Shown: positions 7,098-15,398, numbered from the stretch's first letter. The stretch is DNA of 19,277 nucleotides from JAIRTY01 sp050257395 (GCA_050257395.1 JBLMWU010000052.1:1-19277), one strand, 5' to 3'. The notes: generated by a model not told the origin, from the letters alone. Numbers and translations are program-made.

Positions 7098-8207
7098 GTG
7101 ACTTCTCCCGCTACTGACGCTCAGCCGGCCGCCGCCCGGGCCGGCGTCGAGGTCCGCCTGGCCGGCCTGCGGCGCACCTACGGCCAGGTGGTGGCGCTCG
7201 ACTCCGTGGACCTCACCATCGAGCCCGGTGAGCTGGTCGCCCTGCTGGGCCCGTCGGGCTGCGGCAAGACCACCACCCTGCGGCTGCTGGCCGGGCTGGA
7301 GGACGCCGACGCCGGCACGATCACCGTGGCGGGCAAGGAGATCACCCATGTCCCCGCGAGCAAGCGCGACATGGGCATGGTCTTCCAAGCGTACTCGCTG
7401 TTCCCGCACATGACGGTGCGGGACAACGTCGCGTTCGGCCTGCGGCTGCGGCGGCGCGGCAAGACCGAGCGGCACCGGCGGGCCATGGAGATGCTGGAGC
7501 TGGTCGGCCTGACCGAGCAGGCGGGCCGGTACGCCCACCAGCTGTCCGGCGGCCAGCAGCAGCGGGTCGCGCTGGCCCGGGCGCTGGCGATCCAGCCGCA
7601 GGTGCTCCTGCTGGACGAGCCGCTGTCGGCGCTGGACGCCAAGGTGCGCGCGCAGCTGCGCGACCAGATCCGCCGGATCCAGCTCGAGGTGGGCATCACC
7701 ACCCTGTTCGTCACCCACGACCAGGAAGAGGCGCTCGCCATCGCCGACCGGGTGGGCGTGATGAAGGAGGGCCGGATCGAGCAGCTCGGGCCGCCCACCG
7801 AGATCTACTCCCGGCCGGCCACCGCGTTCGTGGCCGAGTTCGTCGGCCTCACCAACCGGCTCGGCGGGGAGGTCAGCGGCGGGCGGGTGACCGTCCGCGG
7901 TGCCGCCCTCCCGCTGGTGGACCCGCAGACCCCCGACGGCCGGGTCACCGCGCTGGTGCGGCCCGAAGCGGTGAGCGTGGCCGCCCACCAGGCGCCGGAC
8001 CAGGGGCCATTGGTCGGCACCGTCATCGCGACCACGTTCCTGGGCGCCACCAGCCGGGTCAGCGTGGACCTGGGCGACACCACGGTGCTGGCCCAGCTTC
8101 CCACCGCCGACGCGGCCGCGCTGCCGGCCGGCAGCCGGGTGGCGCTGACCATCCGCCCCGACCCGGTGCTGGTCTCGGCCGACACGGCGCCCGCGAGCGA
8201 AGGGTGA
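7098..8207 (+). CDS. ABC transporter ATPase with C-terminal TOBE-like domain (PotA/FbpC type)
   Basis: From the GTG at 7098 the protein has 369 residues. Walker A is GPSGCGKTT (51-59), the signature is LSGGQQQR (149-156), Walker B runs through LLLDEPLSALD (170-180) and the switch histidine is in VTHDQEEAL (205-213). The nucleotide-binding domain is followed by about 115 residues beginning near FVGLTNRLGG that fit a TOBE-like regulatory/substrate-sensing domain, as in PotA, FbpC and PhnT-like ATPases. It hydrolyses ATP to drive import through the two permeases. AAAGGTGG lies 5 nt before the GTG; a GTG three codons earlier (7089) is in frame but falls within that ribosome site. Its stop overlaps the phosphoesterase start (GTGA). 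Confidence 0.95.
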   Translation: MTSPATDAQPAAARAGVEVRLAGLRRTYGQVVALDSVDLTIEPGELVALLGPSGCGKTTTLRLLAGLEDADAGTITVAGKEITHVPASKRDMGMVFQAYSLFPHMTVRDNVAFGLRLRRRGKTERHRRAMEMLELVGLTEQAGRYAHQLSGGQQQRVALARALAIQPQVLLLDEPLSALDAKVRAQLRDQIRRIQLEVGITTLFVTHDQEEALAIADRVGVMKEGRIEQLGPPTEIYSRPATAFVAEFVGLTNRLGGEVSGGRVTVRGAALPLVDPQTPDGRVTALVRPEAVSVAAHQAPDQGPLVGTVIATTFLGATSRVSVDLGDTTVLAQLPTADAAALPAGSRVALTIRPDPVLVSADTAPASEG

Positions 8208-9856
8208 GCGGGGCGCCTTCGCCGCTGACCATCCACCGGCGGCTGGCGGCCGGTGCGGTGCACCGCAGCGGGGCGGCCGCGGCCTACCGGGGGATCGAGC
8301 TGATCGGCGGCGAGCCGCACCTGGTGCTGGGCGGTGCCGTCCCGGCCGGGCGCGGCGCCGCGGCCGGCCGCCCGCTCATGTGCCTGATCCACATCACCGA
8401 CCTGCAGCTCGCCGACGTGGAGTCGCCGGCCCGGTTCGAGTTCCTCAACCGCTACTTCGCCGACCCGCGGTACGGCGAGATCATCCCGGTGCAGCGGCCG
8501 CAGGAGGCGCTGGCCGTGCACGCGGTCGACGCCACCCTGCGCACCGTCAACCGGGCACTCGGCCCGGCCACGTCCATGGCCCCGCAGCTGGCGGTGACCA
8601 CCGGCGACGCCATCGACAACGCCCAGTGGAACGAGGTGCAGACCTTCCTGGCCCTGTTCGAGGGCGGGCCGGTGCAGCCGTGGTCCGGGGAGCCCGGCTA
8701 CGCCGGGGTGCAGTCGCTGGCCTGGCCCGACGACTTCTTCTGGAAGCCCGACGGCCACATGCCCACCGGGCCGGACTTCTTCCGGCACCACTTCGGCTTC
8801 CCGCACCACCCGGGGCTGCTGGACCGGGCGCTGGCGGAGTTCTCCGCGGCCGGGCTGGCCATGCCGTGGCTGTCGTGCTTCGGCAACCACGAGGCGCTGA
8901 ACCAGGGCGTCGGGGTGCCCAGCGAGAACCTCGCCCGGGCGCTGACCGGGAACCGCAAGCCGACCGGCCTGCCGGACGGGTTCGACCACGACCGGGCGCT
9001 GGAGCTGTTCACCGAGCGCCCGGACGCCTTCATGACCGGGCCGTCGCTGACGGTCAAGGCCGACCCCGGCCGCCGGCCCGTCACCCGGCAGGAGTTCGTG
9101 GAAGCGCACTTCCGCCCGGCCGCCCGGCCCGCCGGGCACGGGTTCAGCGAGCAGAACCGGCTCGACGGCACCGCCTACTACGTGCACGACACCCCGGCCG
9201 CGCGGATGATCGCCCTGGACACCAACTGCCTGGCCGGCGGCGCCGCCGGGGCGCTGGACCGCGACCAGGCGCGGTGGCTGGAGGCCCGGCTGGCCGAGGT
9301 GCACTCGGCCTACCGCGGCCCTGACTCCCGCGAGGTGCGCACCGGCAACGACGACCGGCTGGTGATCCTGTTCTCCCACCACGGCATCGAGACCCTGACC
9401 AGCACCCGCGGCGGCACCGGCCCGGACGGCGCGCCGATGCTGGGCGGCGCGGACCTGACGGCGCTGCTGCACCGGTTCCCGAACGTGGTGCTGTGGCTCA
9501 ACGGCCACACCCACACGAACGCGGTGCGGCTGCGGCAGCCGCCGGACCGGCCGGACCGCGGCTTCTGGGAGGTCACCACCTGCGCGATCGCGGACTGGCC
9601 GTGCCAGACCAGACTGGTGGAGCTGGTGGACCGCGGCGGGCAGCTCGCCATCGTCTGCACCATGCTCGACCACGACACCCCGCTCGCCCCGCGCTCGCTG
9701 GACACCAGCGACGACCTCGCCGCCCTGCACCGCGAGCTGGCCGCCAACGCCCCCACCGGGGGCCACGGCTCGGCGCTGGCGGGCACCGCCGCCGACCGCA
9801 ACGTGGAGCTCCTGCTCACCCCGCCCTTCCCGCTGGAGCGCCTGCCCGCCGCCTAG
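8204..9856 (+). CDS. Cytoplasmic calcineurin-like metallophosphoesterase (PPA1498-like family)
   Basis: This 550-residue protein has the metallophosphoesterase blocks in order but with long inserts between them, as described for the actinobacterial PPA1498-type family: HITDLQ (63-68), GDAIDN (134-139), GNHE (227-230), SHHG (391-394) and GHTH (434-437). The first block has Gln68 where the common D-x-H motif has His. Members of that family often carry a twin-arginine signal; none is seen here, nor a membrane segment, so the enzyme should be cytoplasmic. It overlaps the ATPase gene by 4 nt and is thus tied to the importer. A reasonable inference is that it hydrolyses a phosphate mono- or diester brought in by that importer, or made from its solute. 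The substrate cannot be read from sequence. Its stop overlaps that of the convergent gene. Confidence 0.87.
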   Translation: MSGAPSPLTIHRRLAAGAVHRSGAAAAYRGIELIGGEPHLVLGGAVPAGRGAAAGRPLMCLIHITDLQLADVESPARFEFLNRYFADPRYGEIIPVQRPQEALAVHAVDATLRTVNRALGPATSMAPQLAVTTGDAIDNAQWNEVQTFLALFEGGPVQPWSGEPGYAGVQSLAWPDDFFWKPDGHMPTGPDFFRHHFGFPHHPGLLDRALAEFSAAGLAMPWLSCFGNHEALNQGVGVPSENLARALTGNRKPTGLPDGFDHDRALELFTERPDAFMTGPSLTVKADPGRRPVTRQEFVEAHFRPAARPAGHGFSEQNRLDGTAYYVHDTPAARMIALDTNCLAGGAAGALDRDQARWLEARLAEVHSAYRGPDSREVRTGNDDRLVILFSHHGIETLTSTRGGTGPDGAPMLGGADLTALLHRFPNVVLWLNGHTHTNAVRLRQPPDRPDRGFWEVTTCAIADWPCQTRLVELVDRGGQLAIVCTMLDHDTPLAPRSLDTSDDLAALHRELAANAPTGGHGSALAGTAADRNVELLLTPPFPLERLPAA

Positions 9857-10446
9857 CCGCCCGCCGGGGGCTGGGCCGGCCGCCACTGGGGCGCGGCGTC
9901 CGGCGGCAGCGGCACCTGGAAGGCGTTCAGCAGGAACGAGATGGTGGTGTAGTACCCGCAGGTGGTGACCAGCTCCACCATCCCGGCCTCGCCAAGGTGC
10001 CCCAGCGCGTCGTCGTAGACGTCCTGGCTCAGCTGCCCGTTCCCGGTGAGCTCGCGGGCCACCTGGTAGACCGCCCGCTCGTCCGCCGCGCTGAACGGCG
10101 GGTCCTCGCCGCGGCCGATGGCGTCGACCACCGCGTCCGGCACCCCGTGCCTGCGGGCCATCCGGGCGTGCGCCCACCACTCGAACTCGGCCTGCCAGCG
10201 GGCGCCCACGGTGATGATCGCCACCTCGGACAGCCGGCGTCCCAGCGAGGTGCCGAACCGCACGGTCGCACCGAGTGCGGACAGGTGCCGCCCGACCCCC
10301 GGCGCGTGCACGAAGGCGTTGAACGGGCCCACCAGCCCGCCCTCGGCATTCTCGAGCTGGTCACCTCTGGTGCCGACGACGCTGTCCCACACCTCCTGCC
10401 CGTCGGGCTCGAGTTCGTCACGGCGGAGGCTGGGAAGACGGCTCAT
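9853..10446 (-). CDS. Carboxymuconolactone decarboxylase / AhpD-like family protein
   Basis: This 197-residue all-helical protein has the conserved block EFEWWAHARMARRHGV (about 87-102) with Glu/His93, and a terminal GYYTTISFLLNAFQVPLP that is typical of the decarboxylase-like branch. The CxxC redox pair of AhpD peroxidase partners is absent, so a peroxidase role is unlikely. Family functions range from lactone decarboxylation to uncharacterised small-molecule chemistry, and this copy cannot be assigned. It is the last gene of the six-gene minus-strand operon, starting 39 nt after the deacetylase stop. A small GC hairpin (GCGGC / GCCGC, 10466-10479) lies in that gap. Its stop shares CTAG with the stop of the convergent phosphoesterase gene, leaving no room for a terminator between the operons. 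Confidence 0.83.
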   Translation of the reverse strand: MSRLPSLRRDELEPDGQEVWDSVVGTRGDQLENAEGGLVGPFNAFVHAPGVGRHLSALGATVRFGTSLGRRLSEVAIITVGARWQAEFEWWAHARMARRHGVPDAVVDAIGRGEDPPFSAADERAVYQVARELTGNGQLSQDVYDDALGHLGEAGMVELVTTCGYYTTISFLLNAFQVPLPPDAAPQWRPAQPPAGG

Positions 10447-10485
10447 GCGCCGACCCTAACGGGCGGCGGCCCTGGCCGCACCGGC

Positions 10486-11373
10486 TCACAGTTGCGGCTG
10501 GGTGAGCACCCGCGGCGGCAGCCGCTGGGCCCGCACGTGCGCGGCCACCTCGCCCAGGGTGGTCACCCACACGTCGCCGAAGCCCACCGCCTCGGCCATC
10601 ACCTGGCCCAGCGCCGCGGCCCGGGACGGCCGCCCGGACAGGAACGGGTGGCAGGTCAGCACGAAGCAGCCGCCCTCGGCCCGCATCGCCGCCAGTTCCA
10701 GCGACCACAGCTCGCGGGCCTTGGCCGGGCTCTCGATCAGCCCCGAGCCGAACACGTCCGGCACGTAGCAGTACTGCTCCCAGTCGTCCAGCGCCCACTG
10801 CACCGGGATCTCCACGATGCTGCCGCCGCCCGCGGCCAGCTCGTACGGGTGGTCGGCGTCCATGAGGCTGCTGTCGTACAGGAAGCCGCGGCTCGCCAGC
10901 AGGCCGGGGGAGCGGTAGTTGAGCTCCCACAGCGGCGCCCGGTACCCGGCCGGCGGCTGGCCGGTGACCTCCGTCAGCGCTTCGATGCCCCGGTCAAGGT
11001 AGCTGAGCTCGGTGGCCTCGTCCGCGCCGGTGAGCGGCTCGTGCAGGTACCCGTGGTGGGCGACCTCGTGGCCCTCGGCGGCGATCGCGCGGACCACGTC
11101 CGGGTAGCGGCGGGCCGTGTACCCGGGGACGAAGAAGGTGGCCCGGATGCCGTGGCTGGCGAGCAGCCGCAGCAGCCGCGGCACCCCGGTGACCGGGCCG
11201 TAGGACTGGTGGCTCATCACGCTCATCCGCGACGCCGCGGCCGGGTCGGCGGACAGGACGGCGGACTCCGCGTCCACGTCGAAGGCGAAACAGGCGGCCG
11301 CCCGGTGACCGTCAGGCCAGGTGGTGCAGAACGAACCGCCCGCGGGCCGGCCCCCGCCGGTCGCGCCGGTCAT
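10486..11373 (-). CDS. Polysaccharide-deacetylase (NodB/PuuE-like) family hydrolase
   Basis: The protein has 295 residues and no signal peptide, so it should act in the cytoplasm. The metal site of carbohydrate esterase family 4 is visible: FDVD (31-34) gives the catalytic and metal Asp, HGYLH (107-111) gives the H-x3-H pair, RAPLWE (145-150) is motif 3, and CHPF has a late His242. The FDVD form of motif 1 and the cytoplasmic location resemble PuuE-type allantoinases and Helicobacter PgdA-like enzymes more than secreted peptidoglycan deacetylases. It probably cleaves an amide or cyclic-amide bond of a small nitrogen compound. Its ATG overlaps the stop of the ureohydrolase gene (ATGA), so the two products are made together. 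Substrate unknown. Confidence 0.87.
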   Translation of the reverse strand: MTGATGGGRPAGGSFCTTWPDGHRAAACFAFDVDAESAVLSADPAAASRMSVMSHQSYGPVTGVPRLLRLLASHGIRATFFVPGYTARRYPDVVRAIAAEGHEVAHHGYLHEPLTGADEATELSYLDRGIEALTEVTGQPPAGYRAPLWELNYRSPGLLASRGFLYDSSLMDADHPYELAAGGGSIVEIPVQWALDDWEQYCYVPDVFGSGLIESPAKARELWSLELAAMRAEGGCFVLTCHPFLSGRPSRAAALGQVMAEAVGFGDVWVTTLGEVAAHVRAQRLPPRVLTQPQL

Positions 11374-12446
11374 GGCCGCGGGCCCCGGGCGAACAGCGAC
11401 AGCAGCTCGTAGACCAGGTTGGCGGCGGCCACGCCGGTGATCTCCGCGTGGTCGTAGGCGGGCGAGACCTCCACCACGTCGGCCCCGACCAGGTTGGCGC
11501 CGTCGAACCCGCGGACCAGCCGGATCAGCTCCCGGCTGGTCAGCCCGGCGGTCTCCGGGGTGCCGGTGGCGGGCGCGAACGCCGGGTCGAGCACGTCGAT
11601 GTCGATGGACAGGTAGGCGGGCCGGTCGCCGATCTGCTCGCGCAGCCGCTCCACCGCGGCGGCCGGGCCGATGTCGTCGATCTCGGGGCAGCTGAGCACC
11701 CGGAAGCCCATGCCGGCGTCCTCGGCCAGGTCGCCCGGTGTGTACAGGGAGCCGCGGATGCCGACGTGGGCGCTGTGGCCGGGGACGAACAGGCCCTCCT
11801 CGGCGGCGCGCCGGAACTGCGACCCGTGGGTGTAGTCGGCGCCGAAGTAGGTTGGCCAGGTGTCGAGGTGGGCGTCGAAGTGGACCAGCGCGACCGGGCC
11901 GTGCACCCGGGACACCGCGCGCAGCAGCGGCAGCGCGATGGTGTGGTCGCCGCCGAGGCTGACCAGCCGCTGGCCGCCGGCGATCAGCTCGCTGGCGGCC
12001 CGGTCGATCTGCCCGATCGCCTCCATGATGTCGAACGGGTTGCACGCGATGTCCCCGGCGTCCACCACCTGCTGGCGGGCGAACGGCTCGACGTCCAGCA
12101 CCGGGTTGTAGGGGCGCAGCAGCCGGGAGGCCTGGCGGATGTGCGCGGGCCCGAACCGGGCTCCGGGCCGGTAGGTCACGCCGGTATCGAACGGCACCCC
12201 GGCCACGGCCACGTCGTAACAGGGCACGTCTTCCCGGCGGGGCAGCCGGGCGAAGGTGGTCAGCCCCGCGTACCGGGGCACCGCGGTCGGGTCGACCTGG
12301 CCGGTGATCCCGGCGGCCCGCGCGGGTGCCGGGCCGGCGCCGCTCCCGTCTCCGGCAACGGGGGCGGCGGCCGGCCCGGCGGGCGGGCCAGCGTCGGTGC
12401 GCGTGCGGGTGGCACCGGCGCGGCCCGGCTCTTCTATGCTCGGCAT
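11370..12446 (-). CDS. Agmatinase/arginase-family ureohydrolase
   Basis: The protein has 358 residues from the ATG at 12446 (GGGAGAG upstream). Metal ligands for the binuclear Mn site are all present: His168 in GGDHT, Asp191/His193/Asp195 in DAHLD, and Asp282/Asp284 in SIDID. His207 in THGSQFRRA matches the agmatinase active-site segment. The family removes urea from guanidino compounds such as agmatine, guanidinobutyrate or guanidinopropionate; ligand-loop sequence does not let me choose. Two oddities stand out. About 45 Ala/Gly/Pro-rich residues precede VPRYAGLTTFARLP, where homologues normally begin, and the segment after SIDIDVLDP reads APATGTPE where APGTGTPE is usual. The start overlaps the upstream dehydrogenase gene by 13 nt and the stop overlaps the deacetylase start by 4 nt. 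Confidence 0.91.
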   Translation of the reverse strand: MPSIEEPGRAGATRTRTDAGPPAGPAAAPVAGDGSGAGPAPARAAGITGQVDPTAVPRYAGLTTFARLPRREDVPCYDVAVAGVPFDTGVTYRPGARFGPAHIRQASRLLRPYNPVLDVEPFARQQVVDAGDIACNPFDIMEAIGQIDRAASELIAGGQRLVSLGGDHTIALPLLRAVSRVHGPVALVHFDAHLDTWPTYFGADYTHGSQFRRAAEEGLFVPGHSAHVGIRGSLYTPGDLAEDAGMGFRVLSCPEIDDIGPAAAVERLREQIGDRPAYLSIDIDVLDPAFAPATGTPETAGLTSRELIRLVRGFDGANLVGADVVEVSPAYDHAEITGVAAANLVYELLSLFARGPRP

Positions 12447-13246
12447 CGGATCTCTCCCCCGTTGACGTGCAGGATCTGGCCAACCATGGCCCCCACCCGC
12501 GGGCTGGCCAGGAACGCCACGGCGGCGGCGATCTCCTCGGGCCGGCCGATCCGGCCCACCGGCACGCCCAGCGCGTAGCGGCGGCTGATCTCCGGCACGT
12601 CGACGCCGGCCGCGGCGGCGTCCACCGCCAGCTGCGGGGTGGCGGTCACCCCGGGCGCGATGCCGTTCACGACGATGCCTTCCGGGGCCAGCTCCCGGCC
12701 CAGCGTCTTGACCAGGGCGATCAGCCCGGCCTTGGACGCGGCGTAGCCGGTGGCCTCGGGCCAGCCGATCACGCCCCAGTAGGACGTGACGATCACGATC
12801 CGGCCATGCCCGGCCCGCCGCATGCCCGGCAGCACCGCCTGCACCAGGTGGTACGTGCCGGTCAGGTTGGTGTCGATGATCTTCCACCAGTCGGCAGGGT
12901 CGTGCTCGGGCAGCGGGCTCATGGTCATGTAGGCGGCGTTGCACACCAGCGTGGTGACCGGCCCGGCGACCTCTTCCAGGTCGGCGACCATATCCTCCAC
13001 CTGGTCGCGGCAGGACACGTCGGCGGGCGCGGCAAAGCCGCGCAGCTCGGTGACCAGCTCATCCAGCGCGGGCCTGCGCTCGATGTCGTTCACCGCGACG
13101 GTCGCCCCCTCGGCGGCCAGCCGCCGGGCGATGGCCTGCCCGATGCCCTGCGCGGCACCGGTCACGAGCGCGAGCGACCCGGCCAGCGGCGCCGTGGCCA
13201 TCGGCCCGCCGGCCAGCGGCTCGCCCGCCGTCAGCTCACCGGCCAT
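12434..13246 (-). CDS. Short-chain dehydrogenase/reductase (SDR), first of a tandem pair by position
   Basis: This is a 270-residue classical SDR. The cofactor loop is TGAAQGIG (29-36), and Asp54 at the end of the second strand suggests NAD(H) over NADP(H). The NNAG motif is altered to CNAA (102-105). Asn127, Ser155, Tyr168 and Lys172 (GYAASK) complete the catalytic set, and the cofactor PG motif is IAPGVTATP. It should oxidise or reduce an alcohol/carbonyl group of the pathway intermediate. The ATG at 13246 overlaps the upstream SDR stop by one base (TGATG), implying coupled translation; a later ATG at residue 16 (MATAPLAG) would give a more usual N-terminus. The 3' end overlaps the ureohydrolase gene. 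Confidence 0.92.
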   Translation of the reverse strand: MAGELTAGEPLAGGPMATAPLAGSLALVTGAAQGIGQAIARRLAAEGATVAVNDIERRPALDELVTELRGFAAPADVSCRDQVEDMVADLEEVAGPVTTLVCNAAYMTMSPLPEHDPADWWKIIDTNLTGTYHLVQAVLPGMRRAGHGRIVIVTSYWGVIGWPEATGYAASKAGLIALVKTLGRELAPEGIVVNGIAPGVTATPQLAVDAAAAGVDVPEISRRYALGVPVGRIGRPEEIAAAVAFLASPRVGAMVGQILHVNGGEIRCRA

Positions 13247-13938
13247 CAGATCACCGCCCCGCTGTTCACCGAGACCACTTCGCCGGCCAGGAACGAGCCC
13301 TCTTCCAGCAGGAACCGGACGGTGGCGGCGATCTCATCCGGCCGGGCGAGCCGCCGGGCCGGCAGGGTGGCCAGGTACTCCGGCGCCCGCCAGGGCGAGT
13401 CCGGCGCCAGCAGCGGGGTGTCGGTCGGCCCGGGGGCGACCGAGTTGACCCGCACGCCGCGGCCGGCCACCTCGGCGGCGAGGCTGCGCACCAGCCCGAT
13501 GACGGCGCCCTTGGCGGCGGCGTAGTGGGCGTCGCCGTCGCCGCCGCCGACGGCCAGCTCGGAGGAGATGGCGACGATGTGCCCGGACCGGCGGCTGAGC
13601 ATCCCGGGCAGCACCGCCCGCACCGTGTTGACCAGGCCGCCGAGGTGGACCCGCAGCATCCGCTGCCACTGCGCCGGGGTGATCTCGCTGAACGGGATCA
13701 TCTCGTAGTAGCCGGCCGCGCTGACCAGCGCCTGCACCGGGCCGAGCGCATGCTCGGCCCGCTCGGCGGCGGCCGCCACCGCGCCCGCGTCGGTGACGTC
13801 GGCGGTGAGCACCTCGTCAGCGGTGGACGGCCGCAGGTCCAGGCCCGCGACCCGCCAGCCGGCCGCCCGCAGCTCGGCGGCGATGGCGGCCCCGATGCCG
13901 CTGGCGGCACCGGTCACCAGCGCGACCGGCTGGGTCAC
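13246..13938 (-). CDS. Short-chain dehydrogenase/reductase (SDR), second of a tandem pair
   Basis: From the GTG at 13938 the protein has 230 residues, slightly short for a classical SDR. The cofactor loop is TGAASGIG (9-16), Asp34 in GLDLRPS again suggests NAD(H), and the catalytic Ser125/126, Tyr139 and Lys143 (HYAAAK) are present. The NNAG motif reads SAAG, and the usual catalytic Asn of VNLxG is His98 in RVHLGG, a variant found in some SDRs. GTGA overlap with the permease gene upstream and a 1-nt overlap with the next SDR place it inside one polycistronic message. It differs clearly from its neighbour, so the two probably act on different intermediates or form a mixed assembly. Direction of reaction is unknown. 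Confidence 0.9.
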   Translation of the reverse strand: MTQPVALVTGAASGIGAAIAAELRAAGWRVAGLDLRPSTADEVLTADVTDAGAVAAAAERAEHALGPVQALVSAAGYYEMIPFSEITPAQWQRMLRVHLGGLVNTVRAVLPGMLSRRSGHIVAISSELAVGGGDGDAHYAAAKGAVIGLVRSLAAEVAGRGVRVNSVAPGPTDTPLLAPDSPWRAPEYLATLPARRLARPDEIAATVRFLLEEGSFLAGEVVSVNSGAVI

Positions 13939-15398
13939 GATTCCGCCACCTGCAGGTCGTCGGTGGGGATGAGCAGTTCGCCCTGACGGGTGTGCGCGCC
14001 CTGACCGCGGAACACCCAGGCGTTGATGGCGATGCCCACGGCGGCGAGGACGCCCATCATGATCGGCACGCTCCAGGCCAGGTAGCCCGGCCCGTACAAG
14101 ATGGTGCGCGGCCAGGCGATGTTGGCGATTTCGGCGATCAGCCAGACGGCGGCGGCCCAGCCGACCAGGTTGCCCCAGCCGCGCAGCGACCACGGCCCGG
14201 CGTTCCACCGCCCGCGCATCCGCACGTAGACGGCGCCGAACACCGGCAGTGCGAACGCGACGTAGAAGCCCGCGCTGGTGAAGCTGATGAGCATGGCGTA
14301 CACGCTGGAGGTGCTGATGAACGGGAGCACGGCCGCGATGACCGCGGTGACCAGGATCGAGTTGTAGGGCAGCCGCTCGCCGCGGGTGAGCTTGACCAGC
14401 CACCGGTGGCCCGGCAGCACCCGGTCGCGGGCGTTGGCCCAGATGCACCGGGACACCGCGGACTGCACGGCGGTGAAGCTGGCCAGGAAGCCGAACAGGA
14501 ACAGCACCTCGAACGCGCGGGCCAGGCCGGCGCCCAGGTGGGCGGTCAGGGTGGCGCCGATCGGGTCAGGGACCTGCCCGGCCAGGACCGCCCCGACGTT
14601 CGGCACGGCCAGCGCCAGCGCAAGGCCGGAGTAGAGCACGACCGCGCCCACGGCCAGCAGCGATAGGAAGATCGCCCGGGGCACGTTGCGGGCGGGCTCG
14701 TGCACCTCCTCGGCGATGGAACCCGCCGACTCGAACCCGAGGAACGACCAGCCGACCACCGCCATGGCGGCCAGGAACGGGCCACCCAGCCAGGCCAGCC
14801 CATGCGTGGTGCCGGCGCTGTGGAACAGGGCGCTGAAGGGGCTGACCCGGTAGTGGATGAGCAGCACGGTGCCCAGGCCCACCGAGCCGATGACTTCGGC
14901 GGCGATGCTCAGCCCAAGGAAGATCTTGAGGAAGATCCGGCCGGCGATGTTGAGGGCGGACCCGAACGCCACCAGCGCCAGGGCGACCAGGGACTGGGTG
15001 AGGTGGGTGGGCGCGCTGACGCCGAGCGCCCCGAGCAGGAACCCGGCGGCCCCGTAGGCCAGCGCGGCCAGCGCGATGGTCAGGCCCCAGATGTAGGCCC
15101 AGGCGGTGTACCAGCCGTACCTGGGGCCGATCAGGTACCGCGACCACTGGTAGACCGAGCCGGCCAGCGGCCACCGGGACGACACCTCGCCGAACACGGC
15201 GGCTACCAGCAGCTGCCCGCCGAGCACGATCGGGAAGGCCCACCAGAATCCCACCCCGGCCACGGCGACGCAGAGGGAGAACACGGTGTAGAGCGCGACG
15301 ATCGGGGAGACGTCCGCGAAGGCGAGGGAGAACGCCGAGCGGAAGGTGAACCCGCGCTTGAGGGTCAGTGAGCCGGTCTGCTCCAGGGTTTCGGCCAT
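13935..15398 (-). CDS. APC-superfamily amino acid/amine permease
   Basis: This 487-residue protein is strongly hydrophobic with roughly twelve membrane segments. Landmarks include RGFTFRSAFSLAFADVSPI before and into the first span, GSVYQWSRYLIGPRYGW in the second/third region, and GWSFLGFESAGSIAEEVHEP, a hallmark of amino acid/polyamine/organocation transporters. It probably imports the nitrogenous substrate processed by the downstream enzymes, by proton symport or exchange. The ATG at 15398 has no good ribosome site upstream. The gene is the first of the six-gene minus-strand operon and is divergent from the PucR regulator, which likely controls it. The terminal 30 or so residues are hydrophilic and cytoplasmic. 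Confidence 0.92.
   Translation of the reverse strand: MAETLEQTGSLTLKRGFTFRSAFSLAFADVSPIVALYTVFSLCVAVAGVGFWWAFPIVLGGQLLVAAVFGEVSSRWPLAGSVYQWSRYLIGPRYGWYTAWAYIWGLTIALAALAYGAAGFLLGALGVSAPTHLTQSLVALALVAFGSALNIAGRIFLKIFLGLSIAAEVIGSVGLGTVLLIHYRVSPFSALFHSAGTTHGLAWLGGPFLAAMAVVGWSFLGFESAGSIAEEVHEPARNVPRAIFLSLLAVGAVVLYSGLALALAVPNVGAVLAGQVPDPIGATLTAHLGAGLARAFEVLFLFGFLASFTAVQSAVSRCIWANARDRVLPGHRWLVKLTRGERLPYNSILVTAVIAAVLPFISTSSVYAMLISFTSAGFYVAFALPVFGAVYVRMRGRWNAGPWSLRGWGNLVGWAAAVWLIAEIANIAWPRTILYGPGYLAWSVPIMMGVLAAVGIAINAWVFRGQGAHTRQGELLIPTDDLQVAES

Noticed and set aside
8204..8380. Twin-arginine signal on the phosphoesterase
   Set aside because: There is an RR at residues 12-13, but no hydrophobic stretch or A-x-A cleavage site follows.
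7805..10180. 791-codon minus-strand open frame
   Set aside because: Antisense to the ATPase and phosphoesterase genes, whose motifs are intact. The translation is low complexity.
9493..11412. 639-codon plus-strand open frame
   Set aside because: It lies opposite or out of frame with four well-supported genes, and its translation is His/Arg/Gly-rich without domains, as expected for a shadow frame in GC-rich DNA.
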